Positions 45,751 through 54,281 of a DNA stretch of 64,000 nucleotides are shown here, piece after piece (within the stretch, counting starts at the first letter, position 1; every line of letters starts with the position of its first letter). Source of the DNA: Gammaproteobacteria bacterium (GTDB lineage Bacteria > Pseudomonadota > Gammaproteobacteria > JAUZRS01). Where the stretch lies: contig JAUZSP010000010.1 in NCBI GenBank assembly GCA_030949385.1, forward strand, positions 62,001 through 126,000. The letters run 5' to 3'. The position numbers and the translations under genes were made by a program. The notes beneath the pieces are model-generated. The model was not told where the DNA came from. It saw nothing but the letters and a program-made list of their open reading frames with translations, and did not search any database.

Positions 45751-47472
45751 CTAAGCCAGCGTGGTCTGTTTTCGCTTTTCATGCAGTAGCCGCGCAAATT
45801 TTTGCGCTTCAATGGGAGGGCTAAAGAGATACCCTTGGCTTTGAGCACAGCCGTGTGCTTGCAAAAAACTGAGCTGGGCGCGGTTTTCGACCCCTTCGGC
45901 AATGACCTGTAAGCCCAAATTTTGTGCCATCTGAATGATGGCGGCAATGACGACATTTGTGGGTTTGTGGGTGGTAACCCCCTGTAAAAAACGTCGGTCT
46001 ATTTTAACGCTGTTGAGTTGATTGCTCATTAGGCAGCTCAGAGAGGTGTCGCCATAACCAAAATCATCAATGCAGAGGCCGACTCCCATGGCACGAATGC
46101 TGTCGAGGCTCTCTTTTTCTGTGCTGCTGGGGTGGGTGAAAATACGGCTGCTGATCTCCAGTTCCAGAAATTGGGCGGCCAACTGACTTTCATTGAGTGC
46201 GTCTTGAATCCATTGCAGTGTATCGGGACCACGCAGCTGTTGTGGGGAGAGATTGACCGTAATGCGTAGGTTTTCTGCACCCGCATCGTGCCATGTTTTG
46301 CATTGCAAACAGGCGTTACGCAAGACCCATTTACCGACGGATACGATCAACCCTGTCTTTTCTAAAATGGGGATAAATTCCAGTGGTGGGATCAGTTCTT
46401 GATGGCCGTTACGTCGCCATCTTAGCAGGGCTTCGGCTCCTAAAATGGCACCTGTCTGAGTTTCTATGATCGGTTGATAGTGGAGTTGCAGTTCGTTCTG
46501 TTTCAGTGCGCGGTGCAGTTCGTGTTCGGTTTGTAGACGGTGGCGTTCATTGGGGGTGAGGTCATCGCTGTAAATTTGGTAGTTGTTGCGGCCTCGGTTT
46601 TTGGCGCGGTACATGGCGATGTCGGCGTTTTTTATTAGCTCTTCGGCGCTGTTGCCTGCCGTTGGGTAGGTGGCAACGCCGATGCTGGAACTGACGGCGA
46701 CTTGTTGACCGTTGAGGGTAAAGGGCGCAGACATCGCTTGCAGAATTTTTTGTGCCACAATTCCGGCATTGGAGATGGCGGCAATGCCTTCGACAATGAC
46801 GGTAAATTCATCACCGCCCAAGCGCGCGGCAAAATCCCCTTCTCGAATGACGTTTTTAATCCGTTGCGCCACGTTGCGCAGCAGTTCATCTCCAGCATCG
46901 TGACCCAGGGTGTCATTGATCATTTTAAAACGATCTAAATCAATAAAGAGCAAACCGAGCAGAGACTCTTTACGACGACTGCGTGCCAGAGCTTGACGTA
47001 AATTATCATCAAACAGGGCGCGATTGGCTAAACCGGTGAGGGAGTCGTAGTGGGCCAGATAGGTGAGGCGAGATTCGGCACTTTTGCGCTCGATGGCGTA
47101 ACGAATGGTTTTATCCAGAAAACGGGCGTCGTTTTCACCTTTAATTAGAAAATCTTGTGCGCCTATTTTGACCGCTTCTTGCACGGCGCTGGGGTCTTGA
47201 TTGCCCGTCATGACAATGATCGGTGTATGTGGTGCGATGTCGATGATGGCCGTTACGGTCTCCATGCCTTGGCTGTCGGGCAGGGAGAGATCCAATAAAA
47301 CAATGTCGGCTTGATAACCTGCTTCAAATTGCTGCTGAGCTTCTTTGAGACGTGTCACATGCTGTACTGAAAAGTTTTGACCTTCAATGTGTTGTAACAT
47401 GTATTGCAGTAAAAAAGCATCGGCGGGGTTGTCTTCAATCAGCAATAATTGGATGTCAGCAGTAGAGGTCAT
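45751..47472 (-). CDS. Response regulator with GGDEF and EAL domains
   Basis: A 573-residue cytoplasmic protein: receiver domain (~8-125; IEDN, LLDLSLPD with phospho-Asp ~58, and KG in place of the usual KP), GGDEF (~140-300; REGD inhibitory site and RLGGDEF) and EAL (~320-565; EALLRWR, LELEISSR, CIDDFGYGD, EGVENR). Most residues for both diguanylate cyclase and phosphodiesterase activity are visible; the usual DDFGTGYSS reads DDFGYGDTS. It is the last gene of a minus-strand run with a CheC-like and a CheY-like protein, so its receiver is likely phosphorylated by a shared kinase. Confidence 0.9.
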   Translation of the reverse strand: MTSTADIQLLLIEDNPADAFLLQYMLQHIEGQNFSVQHVTRLKEAQQQFEAGYQADIVLLDLSLPDSQGMETVTAIIDIAPHTPIIVMTGNQDPSAVQEAVKIGAQDFLIKGENDARFLDKTIRYAIERKSAESRLTYLAHYDSLTGLANRALFDDNLRQALARSRRKESLLGLLFIDLDRFKMINDTLGHDAGDELLRNVAQRIKNVIREGDFAARLGGDEFTVIVEGIAAISNAGIVAQKILQAMSAPFTLNGQQVAVSSSIGVATYPTAGNSAEELIKNADIAMYRAKNRGRNNYQIYSDDLTPNERHRLQTEHELHRALKQNELQLHYQPIIETQTGAILGAEALLRWRRNGHQELIPPLEFIPILEKTGLIVSVGKWVLRNACLQCKTWHDAGAENLRITVNLSPQQLRGPDTLQWIQDALNESQLAAQFLELEISSRIFTHPSSTEKESLDSIRAMGVGLCIDDFGYGDTSLSCLMSNQLNSVKIDRRFLQGVTTHKPTNVVIAAIIQMAQNLGLQVIAEGVENRAQLSFLQAHGCAQSQGYLFSPPIEAQKFARLLHEKRKQTTLA

Positions 47473-47484
47473 AATCAGTTCGCT

Positions 47485-48102
47485 TTAGACGAGATTGAGA
47501 AGGTGATCGAGGTCGGTTTTTAGAGCCTGGAGTGCTTCGTGATTCATAATAATGCTGATGTAGAAGCTCTGTTTTTTCTTGGCCAGCGTAAGTGACATGC
47601 ACAAAACCAGCGCGGTTCCTGTTTTGTAGTGAAAGGTTGTTGTGCTCTCATTTAACAAGGTGTAAACAGCCCCTTTTTTAAACTGTTTTTTTCCCATTTT
47701 GATCGGGTCTGGAAAGAGGCTTTGCAGACTTTTTAGAGTGGTGGAGAGTATCAAAGTGCCGATGTGGGTTAACACTTCGGCTTCTTGTTGTCGTCGTTCT
47801 TGCTCTGTGTGTGGAGGCAACAAAATTTCAATGATCTCTAGGCTGTCTTGTGGTGTCAGTGCCAACAGCGCATCTCCCCAAATGGGGCCTGAAAACGTTT
47901 GTGTTACCAGACAGGCTTCCGATCCTGTCATTTGTTCAAGCACCGTGGCAGCTTCTTGCAAGGTGTAGAAGCTGATGTTGGGGATGGAGAGCAGAACTTC
48001 TTGTTGTACCTGTTCGCTAAAGGTGGCGGCGGCTTGGCCAAGACCAATATTAAGCAGTTCGCCGATGGCATCTTGCTGCATCTCATTTAGATTATGGTTC
48101 AT
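47485..48102 (-). CDS. CheC-like phosphatase
   Basis: A 205-residue CheC/CheX-family protein that would dephosphorylate CheY-type regulators. The first active-site motif is good (DAIGELLNIGLGQAAATFSE, with the conserved E and N, residues ~11-30). The second, expected about 100 residues later, reads EVLTHIGTLILSTTLKSLQ and lacks the usual Asn, so only one active half is likely. It lies between a CheY-like gene (15 bp upstream) and a REC-GGDEF-EAL gene (12 bp downstream), its probable targets. No cheA or cheW is in the window. Confidence 0.82.
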   Translation of the reverse strand: MNHNLNEMQQDAIGELLNIGLGQAAATFSEQVQQEVLLSIPNISFYTLQEAATVLEQMTGSEACLVTQTFSGPIWGDALLALTPQDSLEIIEILLPPHTEQERRQQEAEVLTHIGTLILSTTLKSLQSLFPDPIKMGKKQFKKGAVYTLLNESTTTFHYKTGTALVLCMSLTLAKKKQSFYISIIMNHEALQALKTDLDHLLNLV

Positions 48103-48117
48103 TTTTATGGGCTTAAT

Positions 48118-48471
48118 TTAGGAGACGTAGCCGACGATTTTTTCTTCCGTGATCGGTTTACTGACAAATGAGATACCCAGCTTACTGGCGCGTTGTTGTA
48201 CGCTTTTTTGCACGTTGGCGGTTAACAGACACATGTTGGCCTGTGGGAATTGGTCTTTTAATTGTTCAGCCAGTTCCATGCCGTCGATGCCCGGCATATT
48301 GAGATCGATGGTCATCCAGTCAATTTGCTCACCGTTGACTTTTTGCAGTGCCTCTTCCCCTGAACCTGCTTCAATGATTTTCCACTCGGGGTGGGCAACA
48401 TGAACAAAATTTTTCACCATCATGCGAGTTAAGCGGCTGTCGTCTACCACCAACATGGTTTGTACTGTCAT
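48118..48471 (-). CDS. Single-domain CheY-like response regulator
   Basis: A 117-residue receiver with all key residues: DD near 10, phospho-Asp in TIDLNMPGIDG (~57), the conserved LLTAN threonine (~84), and SKPI lysine (~106). It lacks an output domain and must act by protein contact. It is the first gene of the minus-strand run with the CheC-like protein and the c-di-GMP enzyme, which would reset and relay its signal. The divergent gene encodes a histidine kinase, a candidate phosphodonor. Confidence 0.9.
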   Translation of the reverse strand: MTVQTMLVVDDSRLTRMMVKNFVHVAHPEWKIIEAGSGEEALQKVNGEQIDWMTIDLNMPGIDGMELAEQLKDQFPQANMCLLTANVQKSVQQRASKLGISFVSKPITEEKIVGYVS

Positions 48472-48628
48472 CGGTAATGCCCTTTATTGTGTGGTTGGAT
48501 TGTGAATCACCTGTTACTTGGCTCTATCGGTCTGAACTAGAAATACTTAAAGGTTTATTTTGCTCGGTGATTTTTTTGTGGCCTGCTTTAAGTTCGTACC
48601 GAGATAACCGATAAGTAGGATAGGCAAT

Positions 48629-49417
48629 ATGTTTTTATCCCTATTAATTGATGCGAGGGTGTTTATGCAGACGTTAGCAGTGCAGGACATTGAAGTTGAA
48701 AGTCTGAAAGCGATAAATCGGGATTTGCTTCGCTCCAATGCAGAGTTGGAGCAGTTTGCTTACATTGCTTCCCATGATCTGCAAGAGCCACTCCGTACCG
48801 TGACCAGTTTTTTACAGCTGTTACAGAGCAACTGCGGTAATGAGCTGAGTAGCGAGGGCAAGCAGTACATCGATTTTGCGGTACAGGGCAGCAATCGCAT
48901 GAAGATGTTGGTTAATGGTCTGTTGGAGTTTTCACGTCTGAGCAGTCAAGAAAAAGAGCTGAATGAGGTGGGCAGTGGCGCGGTGTTGTTGGCGGTGTTG
49001 GAGAATTTGGAATTGTCGATTGGTGACAGTGGGGCTTTGATTGAATACGGGCAATTGCCGATGGTGATGGCGGACAGTCACCAATTGCAGTTGCTGTTGC
49101 AAAATTTGATTTCAAATTCGATTAAGTACCGTTGCGAAGGAGATCTGAAAATTCGCCTTAATGCAGAGTGGCTGGAGGGTTTTTGGCGGTTTTCTGTGAC
49201 GGATAACGGCATTGGCATGGAGCCGCAACATTTTGATCGGATTTTTAAAATATTTCAGCGCTTGCACGCGCAAGGTGAATATTCTGGGGTTGGTATTGGA
49301 CTTGCGATGTGTAAAAAAATTGTTGAACGCCATGGCGGAAAAATATGGGTGAAGTCTGATGTGGGTGTGGGTGCAACGTTCTATTTTACTTTAAAAGGTC
49401 TGCCGCATGATGAATAA
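48629..49417 (+). CDS. Cytoplasmic histidine kinase without sensor domain
   Basis: 262 residues from ATG 48629; ATG 48665 (MQTLAVQDIEVESL) is an equally good start. A coiled-coil lead-in (~15-45) precedes HisKA with FAYIASHDLQEPLRT (His ~50) and HATPase_c with NLISNSIKY, DNGIGM, and GVGIGLAMCKKIVERHGG. The form resembles the transmitter part of phytochrome-type kinases and lacks any PAS, GAF or membrane sensor, so the input must come through another protein. Its end overlaps the following response regulator by 11 bp, which indicates a cognate pair. Confidence 0.9.
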   Translation: MFLSLLIDARVFMQTLAVQDIEVESLKAINRDLLRSNAELEQFAYIASHDLQEPLRTVTSFLQLLQSNCGNELSSEGKQYIDFAVQGSNRMKMLVNGLLEFSRLSSQEKELNEVGSGAVLLAVLENLELSIGDSGALIEYGQLPMVMADSHQLQLLLQNLISNSIKYRCEGDLKIRLNAEWLEGFWRFSVTDNGIGMEPQHFDRIFKIFQRLHAQGEYSGVGIGLAMCKKIVERHGGKIWVKSDVGVGATFYFTLKGLPHDE

Positions 49418-49865
49418 ACAACTTGAAAAAAGTTCGATGGATGTGTTGCTGGTGGAGGATGATATGGCGCATCAAATGTTGACCAAAAAAGCCTTTATGA
49501 GTGTTGGTTTGCCGTGTCGCATTAGCATTGCCAATAACGGCGAAGAAGCGATGGCCTTTTTATACAAAGAAGCACCATTTTTTGACGTTAAGCGGCCGGA
49601 TCTTATTTTATTGGACCTGAATATGCCCAAGATGGACGGTCATGAAGTGTTGAAGGAGGTAAAAAATAACCCTGATTTAGCACAAATACCGGTGGTGGTG
49701 TTGAGTACTTCGAATAACCCCATTGACGTGCAAGCCTGTTACGCAGAACACGCCAACTCTTTTTTGCAAAAACATGTGGATATGGAGTGTTTTATCAGAG
49801 CGGTGGATGTGTTAAAGCAGTACTGGTTTGAACAGGTGCTGTTACCCGAAGAGCTGGACCATTAA
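49407..49865 (+). CDS. Rcp1-type response regulator
   Basis: A 152-residue single-domain receiver: VEDD near 17, LLDLNMPKMDGHEV with the phospho-Asp near 70, the LSTSNNP segment with a serine/threonine (~100), and an aspect-like ...FLQKHVD where the lysine sits (~120). The longer form with an insert before the phospho-Asp (YKEAPFFDVKRPD) is typical of Rcp1 partners of phytochrome-like kinases. It overlaps the kinase gene by 11 bp. Output is unknown; no DNA-binding domain. Confidence 0.9.
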   Translation: MMNKQLEKSSMDVLLVEDDMAHQMLTKKAFMSVGLPCRISIANNGEEAMAFLYKEAPFFDVKRPDLILLDLNMPKMDGHEVLKEVKNNPDLAQIPVVVLSTSNNPIDVQACYAEHANSFLQKHVDMECFIRAVDVLKQYWFEQVLLPEELDH

Positions 49866-49869
49866 AATT

Positions 49870-49946
49870 TGGCGCCCCGAGCAGGATTCGAACCTGCGAC
49901 TTCTCCCTTAGGAGGGGAGCGCTCTATCCAGCTGAGCTACCGAGGC
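49870..49946 (-). tRNA. tRNA-Arg (anticodon CCT)
   Basis: Read on the minus strand, the 77-nt cloverleaf has acceptor GCCTCGG pairing with TCGGGGC (two G-U pairs), D arm GCTCAGCTGGATAGAGC, anticodon stem CTCCC/GGGAG enclosing CTCCTAA (anticodon CCT), T arm GCAGG-TTCGAAT-CCTGC, discriminator G and an encoded CCA. It is antisense-oriented to the flanking regulator gene. tRNA-Arg genes often host integrative elements; I see no repeated attachment sequence here. Confidence 0.95.
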
Positions 49947-49968
49947 GTGCGCTGCATTTTAATCCCCC

Positions 49969-51537
49969 TTAATCCATAAACGCAAGTTGCAGAACGTAGC
50001 CTTCTTGATTGTCGATGTTGATGATCTGATCTGCTTCGTCGGGTTGCAGCGCTTGGTATTTTTTTATCTGCTGTTGTAATACCTGAAGATCCGCTTCTGA
50101 AGCGTCATTGCCCTTTTCTTGACGCGCCTTGATGCGTTGTTTTAACAGCGTTTCATCGGCGTGAATGTCGAGAAGAACAAAGGCGATGCTGTTATCGTGT
50201 GCCAATTGTTTAAACCCAGCGCGTTGGGCTGGATCCAGCAGCGTGGCGTCAATCAGCGGCGAGAAGCCGCTGGTTAAAACCAGCTCACTCAGATCTTGCA
50301 GGTGTTGGTAGGTTTTTGTTGTTGCTTCAGAGCTGTAAAGGTCGTCATTGAGGCTGCTGTTTGAGTTTTGGTGTGTCTCCAGACCGAACAGGCGTTTGCG
50401 TTCCAGATCGGAGCGCAGACGAATAAAACCGTACTGTTCTACTGCCTGTTGGCTGAGGTGACTTTTGCCGCTGCCAGAGAGGCCGTGGGTGGCGCAGAGA
50501 TGGGGTTTTTTAGCGCTGGTGTAGGTTTCGGCCAGATCGGTGTAACTGCGATACTGTGCCATGGCTTGCTGTTGTTCTGTGTCGCTTAGACCCTCTTGTG
50601 CAAGGCGAAAGCTGGCGATTTTAGCCCGTACCAAAGCCCGGTAAACCTGATAAAAACGCAGCAGTTGTAACCCTTGATAATCGCCACTCTGTTCCAGATA
50701 GGCGTTCAAAAACCGACGTGCTAATTTTGGCGCTTTGCGGTCGTCCAGATCCATAATCAAAAAAGCAATTTCGCTGATGACGTCAATCCAACGAAAAGAT
50801 TCATTAAATTCAATGCCGTCAAAGAGGCTGATTTTGTCATCTTGAAGGGTCATGTTGCCCAGATGCATGTCACCGTGACACTCACGGATAAAGCCCTTCA
50901 ATTTGCGTTCTTGTAGCAGGGGTTTGAGTTGCTGGTAGTGCTGTTGGCTCCACTGTTCAAGGCGTTTTAGCTGAGCCACCGCGTCAGGTTCTTTGATCAG
51001 TGGATAGAGTTGATCAAAGTTTTGCTGCATCGGAGCAAAGACCTCTTCGGCGGTGCCTAAGGTTGAGCTTTCGTCTGCAATCGCCACCTGCTGATGAAAG
51101 CGCTGCACGTCGGTGGCGAGGGCATCCATCTGTGAACCGTTGAGGTTGCCTTTTGCCAGCTGTTTATCGAGCAGGTCCTGCTGGGAAAACTGCCTCATTT
51201 TTACCGCGTATTCGATGATCTCTCCCTCAGAACCAAAATGTGGCGCGTCAATGCTGCCGCGCAGGGCAACCACATCAAGGTAGAGGTCGGGTGCCAAACG
51301 GCGATTGAGACGCAGCTCTTCTTCACAAAAATGGCGGCGTTGTTCCAGTGAGGTGAAGTCGAGGAAACCAAAGTTGACCGGTTTTTTGATCTTGTAGGCA
51401 AACTCACCGCAGAGAATCACGGTGGAGATGTGGGTTTCGATGCGTTCCAGTTGTTTGACACTGTGCGGAAAATTATTTTCAGAGGAACAGAGATTTTGGA
51501 TCAAGGTTTGCTGTTGTGAATAAAGAGCGGTGCTCAT
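49969..51537 (-). CDS. Fused aminoglycoside-phosphotransferase-like kinase and P-loop ATPase
   Basis: A 522-residue two-domain cytoplasmic protein. Residues ~30-330 resemble the aminoglycoside/choline kinase fold, with a CHGDMHLGNM catalytic loop (His/Asp, ~220) and a later LFDGIEFN metal motif (~240). From ~345 comes a P-loop kinase-like domain with Walker A THGLSGSGKSHL (~352-363) and a tail rich in charged residues. This fusion is a known family of uncertain substrate, not an antibiotic-resistance enzyme by itself. It lies beside tRNA-Arg and is divergent from the stator genes. Confidence 0.85.
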   Translation of the reverse strand: MSTALYSQQQTLIQNLCSSENNFPHSVKQLERIETHISTVILCGEFAYKIKKPVNFGFLDFTSLEQRRHFCEEELRLNRRLAPDLYLDVVALRGSIDAPHFGSEGEIIEYAVKMRQFSQQDLLDKQLAKGNLNGSQMDALATDVQRFHQQVAIADESSTLGTAEEVFAPMQQNFDQLYPLIKEPDAVAQLKRLEQWSQQHYQQLKPLLQERKLKGFIRECHGDMHLGNMTLQDDKISLFDGIEFNESFRWIDVISEIAFLIMDLDDRKAPKLARRFLNAYLEQSGDYQGLQLLRFYQVYRALVRAKIASFRLAQEGLSDTEQQQAMAQYRSYTDLAETYTSAKKPHLCATHGLSGSGKSHLSQQAVEQYGFIRLRSDLERKRLFGLETHQNSNSSLNDDLYSSEATTKTYQHLQDLSELVLTSGFSPLIDATLLDPAQRAGFKQLAHDNSIAFVLLDIHADETLLKQRIKARQEKGNDASEADLQVLQQQIKKYQALQPDEADQIINIDNQEGYVLQLAFMD

Positions 51538-51631
51538 ACGGTTTCGATTCCTATCAAGTCAGTGGTTTGGCGCAGGATAGAACAATTGCTGCTGGGATTC
51601 TATTTTTATAACGGTTGTAGGGAGTGCAGAG

Positions 51632-52393
51632 ATGGATTTAGCCACGTTATTGGGCGTGTTGGCGGTGACGGGGGTGATCGTAGGGTCGATTCTGCTCGGT
51701 GGCGATGCGATGGTGTTTATTAATGTACCGTCGTTGATCATTGTGTTTGGTGGCACGATTGCGGTGGTGTTGACCCGCGTCACCTTGGGGCAGTTTTTAA
51801 GCTCTTTTGGCATTGCGTTGAAAGCGTTTTTGTATAAAAGCACCGCCCCTGAAGATCTAATCACTGAAGCCGTTGAACTGGCCAACATTGCTCGTAAAGA
51901 GGGTATTTTGGCGCTGGAGGAGCGAGAGATTAACCACCCTTTTTTGAAAAAAGGCATTGGTCTCTGCATTGACGGTCATCCGCCTGAGATGGTGAACCGG
52001 ATGTTGGCTAAGGACATTAATTTGACCATCGAACGTCATGATATCGGTGTCAGCATGTTTAAGTCCACGGGCGATGCGGCTCCGGCAATGGGCATGATTG
52101 GTACTTTGATTGGTCTGGTGCAGATGTTGTCGAATATGTCTGATCCCAAGTCCATCGGTCCAGCGATGGCGGTGGCACTGTTAACGACGTTGTACGGCGC
52201 GGTGATTGCCACCGCCTTTGCCTTGCCGATTGCGGAGAAATTAAAACTCAGAAGCAACGAAGAGAAGCTCAATAAAGCCTTGATCATTGAATCCATCTCT
52301 GGCGTACAGGAGGGGGTTAATCCAAGAGTGTTGGAGCAGTTATTGATGAACTTCTTACCCGAGAGCAAACGGGTCTCATCAAGTGATGACTGA
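51632..52393 (+). CDS. pomA: Flagellar motor stator protein PomA/MotA
   Basis: A 253-residue four-helix membrane protein of the MotA/TolQ group. It opens with MDLATLLGVLAVTGVIVGSILLGG, a PomA-like first helix, and has the large cytoplasmic loop (~55-150) with an EGILALEERE segment carrying charged residues that meet the rotor. Helices 3 and 4 follow, with GDAAPAMGMIGTLIGLVQ (~150-167) and ALLTTLYGAVIATAFALPIAEK (~185-206). With the next gene it forms the ion channel that turns the flagellum; the PomA-like sequence suggests Na+ rather than H+, which is an inference. No other flagellar genes are in the window. Confidence 0.92.
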   Translation: MDLATLLGVLAVTGVIVGSILLGGDAMVFINVPSLIIVFGGTIAVVLTRVTLGQFLSSFGIALKAFLYKSTAPEDLITEAVELANIARKEGILALEEREINHPFLKKGIGLCIDGHPPEMVNRMLAKDINLTIERHDIGVSMFKSTGDAAPAMGMIGTLIGLVQMLSNMSDPKSIGPAMAVALLTTLYGAVIATAFALPIAEKLKLRSNEEKLNKALIIESISGVQEGVNPRVLEQLLMNFLPESKRVSSSDD

Positions 52394-52409
52394 ATTTTTG
52401 GGATGAAGC

Positions 52410-53264
52410 ATGGACGATGAAGCCGTATGTGAGTGTGAAGAGGGCATACCCGGCTGGGTCATGACCTTTGCCGACTTGATGTCACTGCTGATGTGCTTTT
52501 TTGTGTTGTTGCTGTCGTTTTCTGAAATGGACGTGCAAAAGTACAAGCAAGTTGCGGGTTCAATGAAATTTGCTTTTGGGGTGCAGCGCGAGATTAAAGC
52601 CAAGGAGATCCCAAAAGGCACCAGTGTGGTGGCACAGGAGTTCAGTCCTGGTAAACCGGTACCGACTCCGTTGATTCAAATTCGGCAGATGACTACGGAA
52701 GAGTATAAACAGAATTTGGACTTTACCGACTCTGATGCCAAAGGCGCTGCACAGGATATGCAAGAGGCGATCAAACGGGCAAAAAAGCGAGCGGAAAAGT
52801 TGAAAAAAAGTTTGGCCAGAGAAATAAAGTTAGGTTTGTTAGAGGTGCTGACAGAGCGTGAAAAGGTGATTTTACGCATTCGTGAGCGTGGTTCGTTTTC
52901 TTCGGGTAAGGCGGCCTTAAAGCCCAGCTTTATTCCTGTTTTAAATCGCATTGGTCACTCTTTGAAAAAGAGTGATGGTCAAATTATTGTGGCAGGGCAT
53001 ACGGATAATCTGCCCATTTCAACTCGGCAATTTTCATCAAATTGGGTTTTGTCGGCCAGCCGTGCTGCCAGTGTGGTGCATTTCTTAACCCAGCATGCAA
53101 AATTGAATTCGAAACGTTTTGAAATTCGAGCGCACGCGGATGTGGTGCCACTGGCGACCAACTCGATTCGAGCAGGACGGGCTAAAAACCGTCGTATAGA
53201 GATTATTTTAGTGGAAGAAATCATGCAACAGAAGCCATCAAAAAACCGTGTAGTGAGGAGGTAG
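52410..53264 (+). CDS. pomB: Flagellar motor stator protein PomB/MotB
   Basis: A 284-residue protein with a single membrane helix that carries the ion-binding Asp (GWVMTFADLMSLLMCFFVLL, Asp ~24). A plug/linker region follows (~45-150), and then an OmpA-like peptidoglycan-binding domain (~150-275) with VAGHTDNLPIS and NWVLSASRAASVV. It anchors the stator to peptidoglycan. The linker holds an unusually charged helical segment (EAIKRAKKRAEKLKKSLAR). It starts 17 bp after pomA and is followed 3 bp later by a PilZ gene. Confidence 0.93.
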   Translation: MDDEAVCECEEGIPGWVMTFADLMSLLMCFFVLLLSFSEMDVQKYKQVAGSMKFAFGVQREIKAKEIPKGTSVVAQEFSPGKPVPTPLIQIRQMTTEEYKQNLDFTDSDAKGAAQDMQEAIKRAKKRAEKLKKSLAREIKLGLLEVLTEREKVILRIRERGSFSSGKAALKPSFIPVLNRIGHSLKKSDGQIIVAGHTDNLPISTRQFSSNWVLSASRAASVVHFLTQHAKLNSKRFEIRAHADVVPLATNSIRAGRAKNRRIEIILVEEIMQQKPSKNRVVRR

Positions 53265-53266
53265 GA

Positions 53267-53857
53267 GTGTCTAATCCAGCAGAGAGGCGGCGTTATTTTC
53301 GGATAGATGATCAGCTGTCGTTGCAGTGTCGATCTATCGAGGATGAGGCCGTTGATAGTTTTGCTTATCAGCGGGATATGTTTAGTATCTATAGTACCTT
53401 TTTGGGTAAAAATGAGAAAAAATTACCGCTCTTTAAGGTAATTGAAAAGAAGTATTCTGATGTGGCTGAGTATTTACAGTTTATGGATGAAAAGATTAAC
53501 TCTTTAGCCAAATTGTTTGTTTCTAAAGAGGCGATGTTGCCGGATGTACCGACGCATAATGTCAATTTGAGCGCCCAAGGAATGCGGTTTTTTTCTCAGG
53601 AAGATTACCAAAAGGGGGGGCTGATTGAGATGCGGGTAAAACTGTTTCCATCAAGAATATTTATGATGTTGTACGCGCGCGTTGTCTCTTGCATTGTGTG
53701 CAGTGACGGTTTGGAGCAAGGCAATCAGTTTTTGGTGTCGGTGGATTATGAGTACATTCACGACGAAGATCGAGAGGCGATTATCAAGCATACGCACAAA
53801 AAACAGTTGCGTGATCTGCACAATAAAAAGCGCGATGAGACGATGAGTTTTGGTTAA
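53267..53857 (+). CDS. PilZ domain c-di-GMP effector
   Basis: A 196-residue cytoplasmic protein. Its c-di-GMP binding motifs are RRRYFR near the N-terminus (RxxxR) and NLSAQG (~residue 101, matching the [D/N]xSxxG motif), with about 85 residues between them, a longer insert than in the minimal PilZ fold. It starts at GTG 53267, 3 bp after pomB, so it should be cotranslated with the stator. PilZ proteins encoded with stators are expected to slow or reset the motor when c-di-GMP rises; that is inference from context, well in line with known brake proteins. Confidence 0.85.
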   Translation: MSNPAERRRYFRIDDQLSLQCRSIEDEAVDSFAYQRDMFSIYSTFLGKNEKKLPLFKVIEKKYSDVAEYLQFMDEKINSLAKLFVSKEAMLPDVPTHNVNLSAQGMRFFSQEDYQKGGLIEMRVKLFPSRIFMMLYARVVSCIVCSDGLEQGNQFLVSVDYEYIHDEDREAIIKHTHKKQLRDLHNKKRDETMSFG

Positions 53858-53930
53858 CGTATCGGCTGCATTGTCTGTTTTGGTAGGACGGCATCCAGTC
53901 GGAAGCCGTCTTTGTTTTCTAACAACACAT

Positions 53931-54281
53931 TTAGGAAACTTCTAAATGCGAGGCTTTTTCCATGATTTCCCGTTTTAAGAGCGAACGGGTGGGTTCGTCA
54001 ATGCTCGACCATGCCTTGGCAATGTCGATTGCTTCTTTATCCAGTGTGGGTGCGTCTTCTTGACCGAACATCAGCCAGGAAGGGGTGACACTCAAAGCAT
54101 CGGATAAACTTTGGATCTTACGCGGGCGTAAGCTCTTGCCGTTTTCGATTTTTTGGATGACGGCCTGAGTTGTGCCTGCTTTCGCTGCCAACTGTTCCTG
54201 AGTCCAATGTTTGGCCTTACGGCTGTGTCTCAGACGATCACCTAATGTGGTTGGTCCACCTTGATACGTTGCATTTGCCAT
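53931..54281 (-). CDS. XRE family transcriptional regulator
   Basis: From ATG 54281 (MANATYQGGPTTLGDRLRHSRK) the product is 116 residues; an ATG at 54320 would add 13 residues. The HTH motif (~24-75) is clear: HWTQEQLAAKAGTTQAVIQKIENGKS. The C-terminal part (~80-116) is short and has a conserved LKREIMEKASHLE-like end, as in small chromosomal Cro/CI-like regulators. It faces a long AT-rich gap, so it may regulate itself. Not linked to a toxin gene that I can see. Confidence 0.9.
   Translation of the reverse strand: MANATYQGGPTTLGDRLRHSRKAKHWTQEQLAAKAGTTQAVIQKIENGKSLRPRKIQSLSDALSVTPSWLMFGQEDAPTLDKEAIDIAKAWSSIDEPTRSLLKREIMEKASHLEVS

Noticed and set aside
49870-49946. tRNA-Arg as an integration site for a mobile element
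   Set aside because: No integrase, no direct repeat of the tRNA 3' end and no composition change next to it.
49969-51537. Aminoglycoside-resistance gene
   Set aside because: The kinase-like half belongs to a broad fold, is fused to a P-loop domain, and lies in a chromosomal context without resistance genes.
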